The translations under genes and the position numbers were made by a program. Below, one piece after another: positions 44,832 through 52,901 of a stretch of DNA of 64,000 nt. The notes below the pieces were generated by a model. That model had not been told where the DNA came from, ran no database searches, and was given only the letters and a program-made list of their open reading frames with translations. Every line of letters begins with the position of its first letter. The first letter of the stretch is position 1. The stretch lies in assembly GCF_900105075.1 (NCBI RefSeq), contig NZ_FNSK01000001.1, positions 2,617,001 to 2,681,000 of the forward strand, written 5' to 3'. The stretch is from Rhodobacter sp. 24-YEA-8 (GTDB lineage Bacteria > Pseudomonadota > Alphaproteobacteria > Rhodobacterales > Rhodobacteraceae).

Positions 44832-46742
44832 TTACTTCCGCTTGTTGTCGCCAAGATCCTCGAAGTCGGCATCGACGATGGTGTCATCGTCAACCGGCCG
44901 CGCCGCATCTCCGTCATCGTCGCTGGCCTCGCCGGCCTGCGCCTTATAGATCGCTTCGCCAAGCCGCATCGCGGCCTCGGTGAGGTTCTGGATCCCGGAT
45001 TTGATCTTGCCGGCATCTTCGCCTTTCAGCGCCTCTTCCAGCGGGACCATAGCGAATTCAATCGCCTCAACCGTCGAAGGATCGACCTTCTCGCCGTGAT
45101 CCTTCAGCGATTTCTTCGTGGAATCGAGCAAGCTTTCACCCTGATTCTTCGCTTCGACCAGTTCACGCCGTGCCTTATCGGCATCGGCATTGGCCTCGGC
45201 GTCGCGGACCATTTTCTCGATATCCTCATCCGACAGACCGCCCGAGGCCTGGATGGTGATCTTGTGCTCGCGATTGGTGCCCTTGTCTTTCGCCGAGACC
45301 GACACGATGCCGTTGGCGTCGATGTCAAAGGTCACCTCGATCTGCGGCACGCCGCGCGGTGCGGGCGGGATCTGTTCCAGGTTGAACTGGCCGAGGATCT
45401 TGTTATCCGCAGCCATTTCACGCTCGCCCTGGAAGACGCGGATCGTCACGGCCGACTGGTTGTCCTCAGCGGTCGAGAAGACCTGCGATTTCTTGGTCGG
45501 GATCGTGGTGTTGCGGTCGATCAGGCGGGTGAATACACCGCCCAGCGTCTCGATACCCAGCGAAAGCGGGGTCACGTCGAGCAGAACCACGTCTTTCACG
45601 TCGCCCTGCAACACGCCGGCCTGAACGGCTGCGCCCATAGCCACGACTTCGTCCGGGTTCACGCCTTTATGCGGCTCTTTGCCGAAGAACTTGGTGACCT
45701 CTTCGATCACGCGCGGCATCCGGGTCATACCGCCGACGAGAACCACCTCGTCGATATCGTCCTTGGAGAGACCGGCATCTTTCAGCGCGGCCGCACAGGG
45801 CTTCATCGACTTGACGATCAGATCGCCGACAAGGCTTTCCAGTTTCGCGCGGGTCAGCTTGACCACCAGGTGGAGCGGCTGGCCGGTGTTCTTGTCCATC
45901 GAGATGAACGGCTGGTTGATCTCGGTCTGGCTTGCGCTCGACAGCTCGATCTTGGCCTTTTCAGCCGCCTCTTTCAGGCGCTGCAGAGCCATTTTGTCCA
46001 GCGTCAGATCGACGCCGTTGTCCTTTTTGAACTCATCGGCCAGATACTGGACGATGCGCATGTCGAAATCTTCGCCACCGAGGAAGGTGTCGCCATTGGT
46101 CGATTTAACCTCGAAGAGGCCGTCATCAATTTCCAGAATGGTGATATCGAAGGTACCGCCGCCAAGGTCATAGACCGCGATGGTCTTGGTCTCTTTCTTG
46201 TCGAGACCATAAGCCAGCGCCGCAGCGGTCGGCTCGTTGATGATGCGCAGCACTTCGAGGCCAGCGATCTTGCCGGCGTCCTTGGTGGCCTGACGCTGAG
46301 CGTCGTTGAAATAGGCGGGAACCGTGATCACGGCCTGGGTGACGGCTTCACCGAGGTAGGATTCAGCGGTTTCCTTCATCTTCTGCAGGATGAAGGCAGA
46401 GATCTGCGAGGGCGAATATTTCTCGCCGCGCACTTCGACCCAAGCGTCGCCATTGCCGCTGTCGACAATATCATAGGAGACGAGCTTCTTGTCTTTTTCG
46501 ACTTCGGCATCGCCGATGCGGCGGCCGATCAGACGCTTCACCGCGAAAACGGTGTTCGAGGCATTGGTCACAGCCTGGCGCTTGGCGGCCTGGCCGACCA
46601 GACGCTCGGTCTCGGTGAAGCCGACGATGGACGGGGTGGTGCGGGCGCCTTCCGCGTTTTCGATGACGCGCGGTTGCGAGCCATCCATGATGGCGACGCA
46701 GGAGTTGGTGGTGCCGAGGTCGATACCGATGACTTTGGCCAT
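44832..46742 (-). CDS. dnaK: Chaperone DnaK (Hsp70)
   Basis: 636 residues. The N-terminal ATPase starts [19 protein letters not shown] and shows [28 protein letters not shown], the adenosine motif [12 protein letters not shown], the linker [17 protein letters not shown] and the substrate domain beginning [22 protein letters not shown]. The C-terminal lid ends [13 protein letters not shown], similar to the usual EEVDD-type tail. It refolds proteins with DnaJ and GrpE. Its start is at 46742 after AAGGGATAC. A sigma-32-type promoter lies about 107 bases upstream. Confidence 0.99.
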   Translation of the reverse strand: MAKVIGIDLGTTNSCVAIMDGSQPRVIENAEGARTTPSIVGFTETERLVGQAAKRQAVTNASNTVFAVKRLIGRRIGDAEVEKDKKLVSYDIVDSGNGDAWVEVRGEKYSPSQISAFILQKMKETAESYLGEAVTQAVITVPAYFNDAQRQATKDAGKIAGLEVLRIINEPTAAALAYGLDKKETKTIAVYDLGGGTFDITILEIDDGLFEVKSTNGDTFLGGEDFDMRIVQYLADEFKKDNGVDLTLDKMALQRLKEAAEKAKIELSSASQTEINQPFISMDKNTGQPLHLVVKLTRAKLESLVGDLIVKSMKPCAAALKDAGLSKDDIDEVVLVGGMTRMPRVIEEVTKFFGKEPHKGVNPDEVVAMGAAVQAGVLQGDVKDVVLLDVTPLSLGIETLGGVFTRLIDRNTTIPTKKSQVFSTAEDNQSAVTIRVFQGEREMAADNKILGQFNLEQIPPAPRGVPQIEVTFDIDANGIVSVSAKDKGTNREHKITIQASGGLSDEDIEKMVRDAEANADADKARRELVEAKNQGESLLDSTKKSLKDHGEKVDPSTVEAIEFAMVPLEEALKGEDAGKIKSGIQNLTEAAMRLGEAIYKAQAGEASDDDGDAARPVDDDTIVDADFEDLGDNKRK

Positions 46743-46848
46743 ATTTGTATCCCTTTCTTCAGGCGATCTCCCCTGTCGCTGCCCGGAAACTTCGGCACAG
46801 GATCAGGGTTATGGATTGGAATGGGTGACGCATCACCCTTTGACTGGC

Positions 46849-46880
46849 CGTATATAGGCAGGGGCAATTCCGCCTGCAAC
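46849..46880 (-). promoter_or_regulatory. Sigma-32-type heat-shock promoter of dnaK
   Basis: Minus-strand reading: GTTG (46880-46877), 18 bases, CCTATATACG (46858-46849). The alphaproteobacterial heat-shock consensus is CTTG-N17/18-CYTATNTNNG; the -10 fits at every defined position and the -35 differs at one base. It also fits a sigma-70 view (TTGCAG, 16, CTATAT). Confidence 0.75.
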
Positions 46881-46961
46881 GGGACATGGGCGGAGTCGGC
46901 CGCGATTTTTCACAATCCTGTGCCTGATCTGCACGCAATCGGGCGCCTCGCAGGGCAAGGT

Positions 46962-47642
46962 TCAGCGCATGTCAAGGGTGCAGCAGCCCTGAAAGGCCCG
47001 CCCCTCGCCCTTCGTTTGCCGCGCGACAAAGGCTTCGAAGCCGTAAACCCGGTCGGACATACCGTCGGAACAGGTGCCGCGCGTGACGGTCAGGCTGAAG
47101 ATTTCGGCCGCCCCGCTCGCGGCTCTTCCGGCAAGGGTCACGAACCAGACCATCTCTCCTGAAGGCGTGGCAAAACGGGGCTCGGACAGATCCAGCGCAG
47201 ACAGCACCACAAGGGATTGCGGCCTCTCCTCCGGTGCAGCCCATGCGCCGCTTTGCGTGCCGGTCCCGGCGCCACTGTTCAGGCTCCAGAACGGTTCCGT
47301 GCCGTGACAGAGGAAGGGGCGCGGCGCGCTGCCGGTCGCCACCGGAAGCGGGCGCAGATAGCGCATCGCAACCCAGCCATTGCCCTCAGCGGTGCCGACC
47401 TGGCCCCAGGCACCGCTCTCACTCAGCCGGATCACCTCGACCCCTTCGGTGTCGGGCGCGATGGTGCCGAGGATCGCCGCCCCTGCCTCGGGCGCGGCCC
47501 GGATATTCAGCTCATCATCAGCGGCCACACCCTCAACAGAATAGAGCGCGGGAAGGGTCTCGGCCTGCAAAACCGCACCCGGAGCCAGCGCAATAATGGC
47601 CAGGACGGCAACGGCGAGACCCGTGAGACAGCGTCGGATCAC
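46962..47642 (-). CDS. Secreted SH3b/COG3650-type protein
   Basis: A 226-residue exported protein. The signal peptide (LAVAVLAIIALAPGAVLQA) ends about residue 27. A bacterial SH3 module follows (DELNIRAAPEAGAAILGTIAPDTEGVEVI..GWVAMRYL). The second half, from FLCHGTEPFWSLNSG through VWFVTLAG and TVTRGTCSDGMSDRVYGFEAFV, is the COG3650-type domain seen in small envelope proteins. The role is probably periplasmic, perhaps wall-associated through SH3b. The start overlaps the upstream permease stop by four bases (ATGA), showing co-translation. Confidence 0.82.
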   Translation of the reverse strand: MIRRCLTGLAVAVLAIIALAPGAVLQAETLPALYSVEGVAADDELNIRAAPEAGAAILGTIAPDTEGVEVIRLSESGAWGQVGTAEGNGWVAMRYLRPLPVATGSAPRPFLCHGTEPFWSLNSGAGTGTQSGAWAAPEERPQSLVVLSALDLSEPRFATPSGEMVWFVTLAGRAASGAAEIFSLTVTRGTCSDGMSDRVYGFEAFVARQTKGEGRAFQGCCTLDMR

Positions 47643-48463
47643 CGGCGTTTCCCCCAGCTGGCCGAGGCATATTTGCGGGTGAAGAACTGGCCCATCAGCC
47701 CGATCATCAGACAGACCATCACCGCCCAGATCGGATATTCGATATTGGTATAGCGAGGTTGATAATTCAGGAAAATATCGCCACGCGCCTGGTCAATCGT
47801 GTGATAGAGCGGGTTCCAGTCGAACTTGCTGCGCAGCCAGGCCGAGGCCTGATTGGCCACGAACATCTTGCCCGAGGCGATCATATTCGCGCGCTGATAG
47901 ATCGTCGACAGGATGCCCACCAGATCCGGCTGCCAGGGCTTTGCGGCATAAAAGATCAGACCAATCGCCGCACCCGAGGCCCAGGACAGGATGAACATCC
48001 CCATAGTGCCGATCGGGTCGAAGATTGTGATCGGCTGCATCACCGCATGATAGACGAACAGGATGACCCCGGCCGCGAATGTCTGCTTATACAGCGCGGC
48101 CAGCGCGGCCGAGACCACTGCGATGATCGGGTTCATCGGCGCATGCATCATCATCGCCGAGGCCGGGCTGTCTGCCGCTGCCACGGCGCCAAGCGCTTTC
48201 ACATGGGTCAGGAACATGAAAACGCCCGACATCACGTAAAGGATGAAATCGCCGCGCAGCGCCAGCCGCCGCATCCCCAGCAGATCGAACATCACCACGA
48301 ACAACACCAGCACCAGCACCGCCTGCAGCACATTCATCACCAAAGCGACCACCGCATTGGAATGCGAGCCGCGCAGCTGGCGCACGGTGGCGTGGTAGAT
48401 CACCTCGATAAGCTCGAAGCCGGTCCGCATATGCGAGATCCGTTGCGCCTCTGGTCGGAACAT
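47639..48463 (-). CDS. ABC-2 permease, KpsM-like polysaccharide exporter
   Basis: 274 residues from the ATG at 48463 (MFRPEAQ); the 376-codon extension read opposite cysQ is not real. Six hydrophobic helices are visible (AVVALVMNVLQAVLVLVLFVVMF, LYVMSGVFMFLTHV, ...FAAGVILFVYHAV, MGMFILSWASGAAIGLIFY, ...YPIWAVMVCLMIGLMG). The C-terminal NPLYHTIDQARGDIFL is typical of capsule/teichoic export permeases. It would need a KpsT-like ATPase, absent in this window. The upstream region (48464-48694) is shared, divergently, with cysQ. Proximity to the glycan cluster suggests it exports that product. Confidence 0.82.
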   Translation of the reverse strand: MFRPEAQRISHMRTGFELIEVIYHATVRQLRGSHSNAVVALVMNVLQAVLVLVLFVVMFDLLGMRRLALRGDFILYVMSGVFMFLTHVKALGAVAAADSPASAMMMHAPMNPIIAVVSAALAALYKQTFAAGVILFVYHAVMQPITIFDPIGTMGMFILSWASGAAIGLIFYAAKPWQPDLVGILSTIYQRANMIASGKMFVANQASAWLRSKFDWNPLYHTIDQARGDIFLNYQPRYTNIEYPIWAVMVCLMIGLMGQFFTRKYASASWGKRR

Positions 48464-48694
48464 GGATGATGCCCTTGCTGCCTCTGGCCGTCGCGCCGTG
48501 TCTCGGTACCGAACCACGGGCAGCGCCCCCTGCGGTCGGCCGACTATCCCCTGGAAAAGCGTCTGAATCGGGGCAGTTCCTGGAATTCTGGCAGCGATTG
48601 CTTGCCGATCCCTTTCCGCGCGAAGATAAAGGGCTGCAAACCCTGTGGCAACAGGCGCCATTTCGCGCCCCATCAGACCCGACCGGAGCATTTC
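48464..48694. other. Divergent region permease/cysQ
   Basis: About 231 bases with no convincing ORF. It should hold promoters for both genes. GGTACCGAACCACGG and GGTCGGCCGACT contain small palindromes (near 48506 and 48534), but none is a clear operator. Confidence 0.4.
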
Positions 48695-49498
48695 ATGGAC
48701 TTTGACCGCCTCGTCACCGTCATCCGCCGCCTCGCGCTCGAGGCCGGGGACCGGATCATGGAAGTCTATAACGGCCCGGATTTCGAGGTTAAGGCCAAGG
48801 GCGATTCGAGCCCGGTGACCGAGGCAGACGAGGCCGCCGATGCACTGATCTCGGCCGGGTTGCGCGCGGAGTTTCCGGACCTGGTGCTGATCACCGAGGA
48901 ACAGGCCGCGAGCCATGCCCTGACTGCCTCGACCTTCCTGATCGTCGATCCGCTGGACGGAACCAAGGAATTCGTGCAGCGCCGCGGGGATTTCACCGTC
49001 AATATCGCTTATGTCGAGAATGGCGTGCCGCGCCATGGTGTCGTCTATGCGCCTGCAAAGGAACGGCTTTTCTATACTCTGGCCGATGGCACCGCCGTCG
49101 AGGAGGCCGGGCCCTTCGACAAAACCCGGCCCGGCGCGCTGACGCCACTGCGGGTCAATGCGGCGCCGGATAACGGCGCGCTGATGGTTGTCGCCTCGAA
49201 ATCGCACCGCGATGCGGCAACGGATGCTTACATCGGCCGCTATGCGGTCAGAGATTCGAAAAGCGCCGGTTCCAGCCTGAAATTCTGTCTGGTCGCCACG
49301 GGCGAGGCCGATCTTTATCCGCGCCTCGGCCGTACCATGGAATGGGACACTGCCGCAGGGGATGCCGTGCTGCGCGGGGCCGGCGGCGAGGTGCTGCATT
49401 TCGACAGCCACGCCCCCCTGACCTATGGCAAACCCGGCTGGGACAATCCTTTCTTCATTGCCCGCGCGCCCGGGGTCTCTCTGAAATTTCCGGACTGA
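48695..49498 (+). CDS. cysQ: 3'(2'),5'-bisphosphate nucleotidase CysQ
   Basis: 267 residues from the ATG at 48695 (MDFDRLVTVIRR) after GGAG; the 31-codon extension is not supported. Inositol-monophosphatase-fold motifs: ITEEQ (Glu68/69) and VDPLDGTKEFVQRRGDFTVNIA (Asp85, Asp88 metal ligands), then WDTAAGDAVLRGAGGEV near the end. CysQ removes the 3'-phosphate of PAP, the product of PAPS-using sulfotransferases and PAPS reductase. Here it stands just before galU and the sulfotransferase cluster, matching PAP recycling from sulfation. Confidence 0.93.
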   Translation: MDFDRLVTVIRRLALEAGDRIMEVYNGPDFEVKAKGDSSPVTEADEAADALISAGLRAEFPDLVLITEEQAASHALTASTFLIVDPLDGTKEFVQRRGDFTVNIAYVENGVPRHGVVYAPAKERLFYTLADGTAVEEAGPFDKTRPGALTPLRVNAAPDNGALMVVASKSHRDAATDAYIGRYAVRDSKSAGSSLKFCLVATGEADLYPRLGRTMEWDTAAGDAVLRGAGGEVLHFDSHAPLTYGKPGWDNPFFIARAPGVSLKFPD

Positions 49499-49677
49499 CC
49501 CGCATTGCCTGAGATTTGCGCAATTCAACCTGAGGCAGAATTCTCCACACGCTTTCGCGCTGTACTTTAGCAGAATCTCGCCTAGAAACACGTTGGCGCC
49601 AAATTCAGGACAAATTGTTCTGGGAAGAGCTCAAATTGAGGTGCAAATGCTGCGCCGGAATAAACACGAGTGCGATC

Positions 49678-50577
49678 ATGAAGCCCCAAAAAGTCACTAA
49701 AGCCGTCTTCCCTGTCGCTGGCCTCGGTACCCGTTTCCTGCCTGCCACCAAGTCGGTGCCAAAAGAGATTATGACCCTCGTCGACCGCCCGCTGATCCAA
49801 TATGCGATCGACGAAGCGCGGGCCGCAGGGATTACAGAGTTCATTTTCGTGACCTCGCGCGGGAAATCCGCGCTTGAGGATTATTTCGACCGCGCCCCCG
49901 AGCTTGAGAGCGAGCTGAACCGCAAGGGCAAGACCGAGCTGCTGAAGGTGCTGGAAGACACCAATATGGATTCCGGCGCCATCGCCTATGTCCGCCAGAA
50001 CCGCCCGCTTGGCCTTGGTCACGCCGTCTGGTGTGCCCGCCGCCTGATCGGCGATGAGCCTTTCGCCGTGCTTCTGCCCGATGACGTGATCGCGGCAGAG
50101 CAATCCTGCCTCGCGCAGATGGTTGAGGCCTATCAGGAAACCGGCGGCAATATGGTTGCGGCGATGGAAGTCCCGCCGGAGAAAGCATCGTCCTATGGCA
50201 TGCTCGATATTGCCGAAGACCGTGGCTCTATCGTGCGGGCGAAGGGGATGGTCGAGAAGCCGAAGGCCGAGGATGCACCCTCGAACCTCGCGGTGATCGG
50301 ACGTTACATCCTTGACCCGAAAGTGCTGCACAACCTGCATGAAACCAAGCTTGGCACCGGCGGCGAGATCCAGCTGACCGATGCCATCGCGGAAGAGGCG
50401 GGCTGGGGCGGTACCGGGGTTTACGGCTACCGCTTCCGGGGCATGCGCTATGACTGCGGCTCGAAAGCGGGCTTCCTGCAGGCAACCGTGGCTTTCGGCA
50501 TGTCGCGCCCCGATCTGCGCGATGAGTTCACCGCCTACCTCAATGACATGCTGGTGCAGCTGAAAGCGGCTGAGTAA
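49678..50577 (+). CDS. galU: UTP-glucose-1-phosphate uridylyltransferase
   Basis: 299 residues from the ATG at 49678. The N-terminus KAVFPVAGLGTRFLPATKSVPKEIM is the GalU nucleotidyltransferase signature, and RPLGLGHAVWCAR follows, with the C-terminal GYRFRGMRYDCGSKAGFLQATVAF. It makes UDP-glucose for surface polysaccharides. The next gene begins four bases after the stop, so the two form a transcription unit. Confidence 0.97.
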   Translation: MKPQKVTKAVFPVAGLGTRFLPATKSVPKEIMTLVDRPLIQYAIDEARAAGITEFIFVTSRGKSALEDYFDRAPELESELNRKGKTELLKVLEDTNMDSGAIAYVRQNRPLGLGHAVWCARRLIGDEPFAVLLPDDVIAAEQSCLAQMVEAYQETGGNMVAAMEVPPEKASSYGMLDIAEDRGSIVRAKGMVEKPKAEDAPSNLAVIGRYILDPKVLHNLHETKLGTGGEIQLTDAIAEEAGWGGTGVYGYRFRGMRYDCGSKAGFLQATVAFGMSRPDLRDEFTAYLNDMLVQLKAAE

Positions 50578-50581
50578 CCTC

Positions 50582-51661
50582 ATGACGGCGGGCGCAGCCC
50601 CCCGCCTGACATATGCGATCGGCGAATTGCCGGCCGCTGAAGACAGCCGCCAGAGCCTTATCGGGGCCTGGCGGTTGCGCAACCGGCGCCGGATATTGCT
50701 GGCGCGTGCGCTGCGCAAAAGGCGCGAACTGACCCGCCTGGCCGACCGCACCGGTGCGATCTGGAAAGGCGCCATCCTCTGTGCGATGGTGGTCAGGAAC
50801 GAGGTGGCGCGACTGCCCTGGTTTCTGGCGCATCACCGCCGGCTCGGCGTGGATCATTTCCTGATCATAGACAATGCCAGCACGGATGGCAGCGAAGCCC
50901 TGCTGCGCGACCAGCCGGATGTCTCGCTCTGGTCCACCGCCGGCTCTTACCGCAAATCGCGCTTTGGGCTGGACTGGCTGAACTGGGTGCTGATGCGGCA
51001 CGGGAACGGCCATTGGTGCCTCGTGCTCGATGCCGATGAGCTGCTGGTCTACCCCTGGCACGAGACCCGGCCTCTGCCCGCGCTGACCGCCTGGCTTGAA
51101 GGCAAGGGCCACCGGTCGATGCCCGCGATGATGCTGGATCTCTACCCCGAAGACCGGTTGGGAGAGCGGCCCTATACCCCCGGCACCGACCCGCTTGACC
51201 TGCTGCAATGGTTTGATTCCGGCAATTACAGCCTCCAGGTGCAACAGCCGCTGCGCAGCCTCTGGATCCAGGGGGGCCCCCGCGCGCGGACGTTCTTTGC
51301 CGATGACCCCCGCCGTGCGCCAACCCTGAACAAGATCCCGCTGGTGAAATGGTCCTGGCGCTATGCCTGGCATAACTCGACCCATTCACTGCTGCCGGCG
51401 CCCCTTAATCATGTCTTCGACGAAACCGGAGGCGAGATGACCTCGGGCGTATTGCTCCACACCAAATTCCTGCCTGAAATCATTGAAAAATCTGGTGAGG
51501 AGAAAGAGCGCCGCCAGCATTTCGCCGATCCCACCCGCTTTGGCAGCTATTATGACGGGCTGATCGCCGCGCCACTGCTGAAGACCGCGCAATCGCGGCG
51601 CTATACCGGCTGGCGGCAGTTGGAGGCGCTTGGCCTCATGTCACGCGGGGGCTGGGTATGA
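50582..51661 (+). CDS. Glycosyltransferase family 2 (paralog 1)
   Basis: A 359-residue soluble protein of the GT2-like group with nucleotide-binding start CAMVVRNEVARLPWFLAHHRRLGVDHFLIIDNASTDGS (about 64-100) and the metal-site LVLDADELL. A longer family-specific tail with DSGNYSLQVQQPLRSLWIQGGPRARTFF and KIPLVKW is shared with the paralog at 51891. It is translationally close to galU and its product probably uses a UDP-sugar. The stop is at 51661, followed by a 229-base gap before the paralog. The sugar is not determinable. Confidence 0.86.
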   Translation: MTAGAAPRLTYAIGELPAAEDSRQSLIGAWRLRNRRRILLARALRKRRELTRLADRTGAIWKGAILCAMVVRNEVARLPWFLAHHRRLGVDHFLIIDNASTDGSEALLRDQPDVSLWSTAGSYRKSRFGLDWLNWVLMRHGNGHWCLVLDADELLVYPWHETRPLPALTAWLEGKGHRSMPAMMLDLYPEDRLGERPYTPGTDPLDLLQWFDSGNYSLQVQQPLRSLWIQGGPRARTFFADDPRRAPTLNKIPLVKWSWRYAWHNSTHSLLPAPLNHVFDETGGEMTSGVLLHTKFLPEIIEKSGEEKERRQHFADPTRFGSYYDGLIAAPLLKTAQSRRYTGWRQLEALGLMSRGGWV

Positions 51662-51739
51662 ACCATTGCCCGCGACCATCTTTCAGCCTGGTGAAATGTT
51701 TACTTTGTGACGGCATTTCTCTAGCTATCAACACAGCAA

Positions 51740-51754
51740 TTTCCATAATGGAAA
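51740..51754. promoter_or_regulatory. TTTCCAT-A-ATGGAAA palindrome
   Basis: A perfect seven-base inverted repeat about an A, in an AT-rich island of the 229-base gap between the two paralogous glycosyltransferase genes. It may be an operator for the second half of the cluster. Confidence 0.45.
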
Positions 51755-51890
51755 CAATGCCAGAAGACAAAAGCAAGGCTATGGTGCCGGTTCATGTAAA
51801 ACGCAGCCCGGGCCGTCAAGGTGCGGGACGAATACAGGCCCGACGCCCGGCGTTCGGGGGCAGCCCTGCCCGCTGCGACCGGAGGCCCGC

Positions 51891-52901
51891 ATGAGCCTGA
51901 CCGGATCCTACCGTCTGCGCCTGCGCCGCAAGCGGCTGATCGGCCGCGCGATGTTGCGAGGCCGCGAGCTGCGCCCGATCGCGCTGCGCACGGATGCGGT
52001 CCGCGGCGGTGCCGTCCTGCTTTTCTGCACGCTGAGAAACGAGCGGGTCCGTCTGCCCTGGTTTCTGAGCTACTACCGCGATCTCGGCGTCAGCCATTTC
52101 TTTTTCGTGGATAATGACAGCGACGATGGCAGCCGCGACTATCTCGCGAGCCAGCCGGATGTCTCGCTCTGGACCACGAAGGCAAGCTATAAGAACAGCC
52201 GTTTCGGCATGGACTGGATCACCGCGCTGCTGCGGCGCTACGGTCATGGCCACTGGTGTCTGACCGTCGATGTCGATGAATTCCTGATCTACCCGTTTTG
52301 CGAGACGCGGCCTCTGCGCGCGCTGACCGACTGGCTCGACACCAGCGGTATCCGCGCCTTTTCGGCGATGCTGCTGGATATGTATCCCAAAGGCCCGGTC
52401 CAGGATCAGCCCTACCGCGAGGGCCAGAACCCGTTCGAGATCGCGGAATGGTTCGATTCCGGCAATTATACGATCAGCCGCAACTGGGGCTATGGCAATC
52501 TCTGGATCCAGGGCGGCCCGCGGGCGCGCACCTTCTTTGCCGGCAATCCGCGCGCTGCACCCGCGCTGAACAAGGTGCCGCTGGTGCGCTGGCACAAAAG
52601 CTATGCCTATATCAGCTCGACCCATATGCTGCTGCCGCGCGGGCTGAACCTCGCTTTTGACGAATGGGGAGGGGAAAAGGCCTCCGGCTGCCTTCTTCAC
52701 GCCAAGTTCCTGGATACATTTGCAGCCAAGGCGCAGGAAGAGATGGCGCGCGGCGAACATTATGCCGACAGTCGTGAATACAAGGCCTATCTGGAGGGGC
52801 TGAAGGATCAGCCCGATTTCTGGTGCAAATGGAGCGAGAAATACATCAACTGGCGCCAGCTGGAGATTCTGGGCCTCATGTCCAAGGGGAACTGGGCATG
52901 A
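51891..52901 (+). CDS. Glycosyltransferase family 2 (paralog 2)
   Basis: 336 residues, paralogous to the protein at 50582. Shared blocks are LRNERVRLPWFLSYYRDLGVSHFFFVDNDSDDGS, the metal-site TVDVDEFLIYP, the segment SGNYTISRNWGYGNLWIQGGPRARTFF and NKVPLVRW, in the same order. It lacks about 25 residues at the N-terminus of its paralog. It is soluble, with no membrane segments. Its ATG at 51891 follows GGAGGCCCGC. The last bases overlap the branching enzyme start (ATGA, 52898). It is probably part of the same glycan assembly line. Confidence 0.87.
   Translation: MSLTGSYRLRLRRKRLIGRAMLRGRELRPIALRTDAVRGGAVLLFCTLRNERVRLPWFLSYYRDLGVSHFFFVDNDSDDGSRDYLASQPDVSLWTTKASYKNSRFGMDWITALLRRYGHGHWCLTVDVDEFLIYPFCETRPLRALTDWLDTSGIRAFSAMLLDMYPKGPVQDQPYREGQNPFEIAEWFDSGNYTISRNWGYGNLWIQGGPRARTFFAGNPRAAPALNKVPLVRWHKSYAYISSTHMLLPRGLNLAFDEWGGEKASGCLLHAKFLDTFAAKAQEEMARGEHYADSREYKAYLEGLKDQPDFWCKWSEKYINWRQLEILGLMSKGNWA

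Noticed and set aside
43827..47162. 1111-codon plus-strand frame opposite dnaJ/dnaK
   Set aside because: Antisense to two of the best-conserved chaperone genes and running through the heat-shock promoter region; no motif of its own.
48464..49591. 376-codon N-terminal extension of the permease gene
   Set aside because: It is antisense to cysQ. The permease begins at its own ATG (48463) at normal family length.
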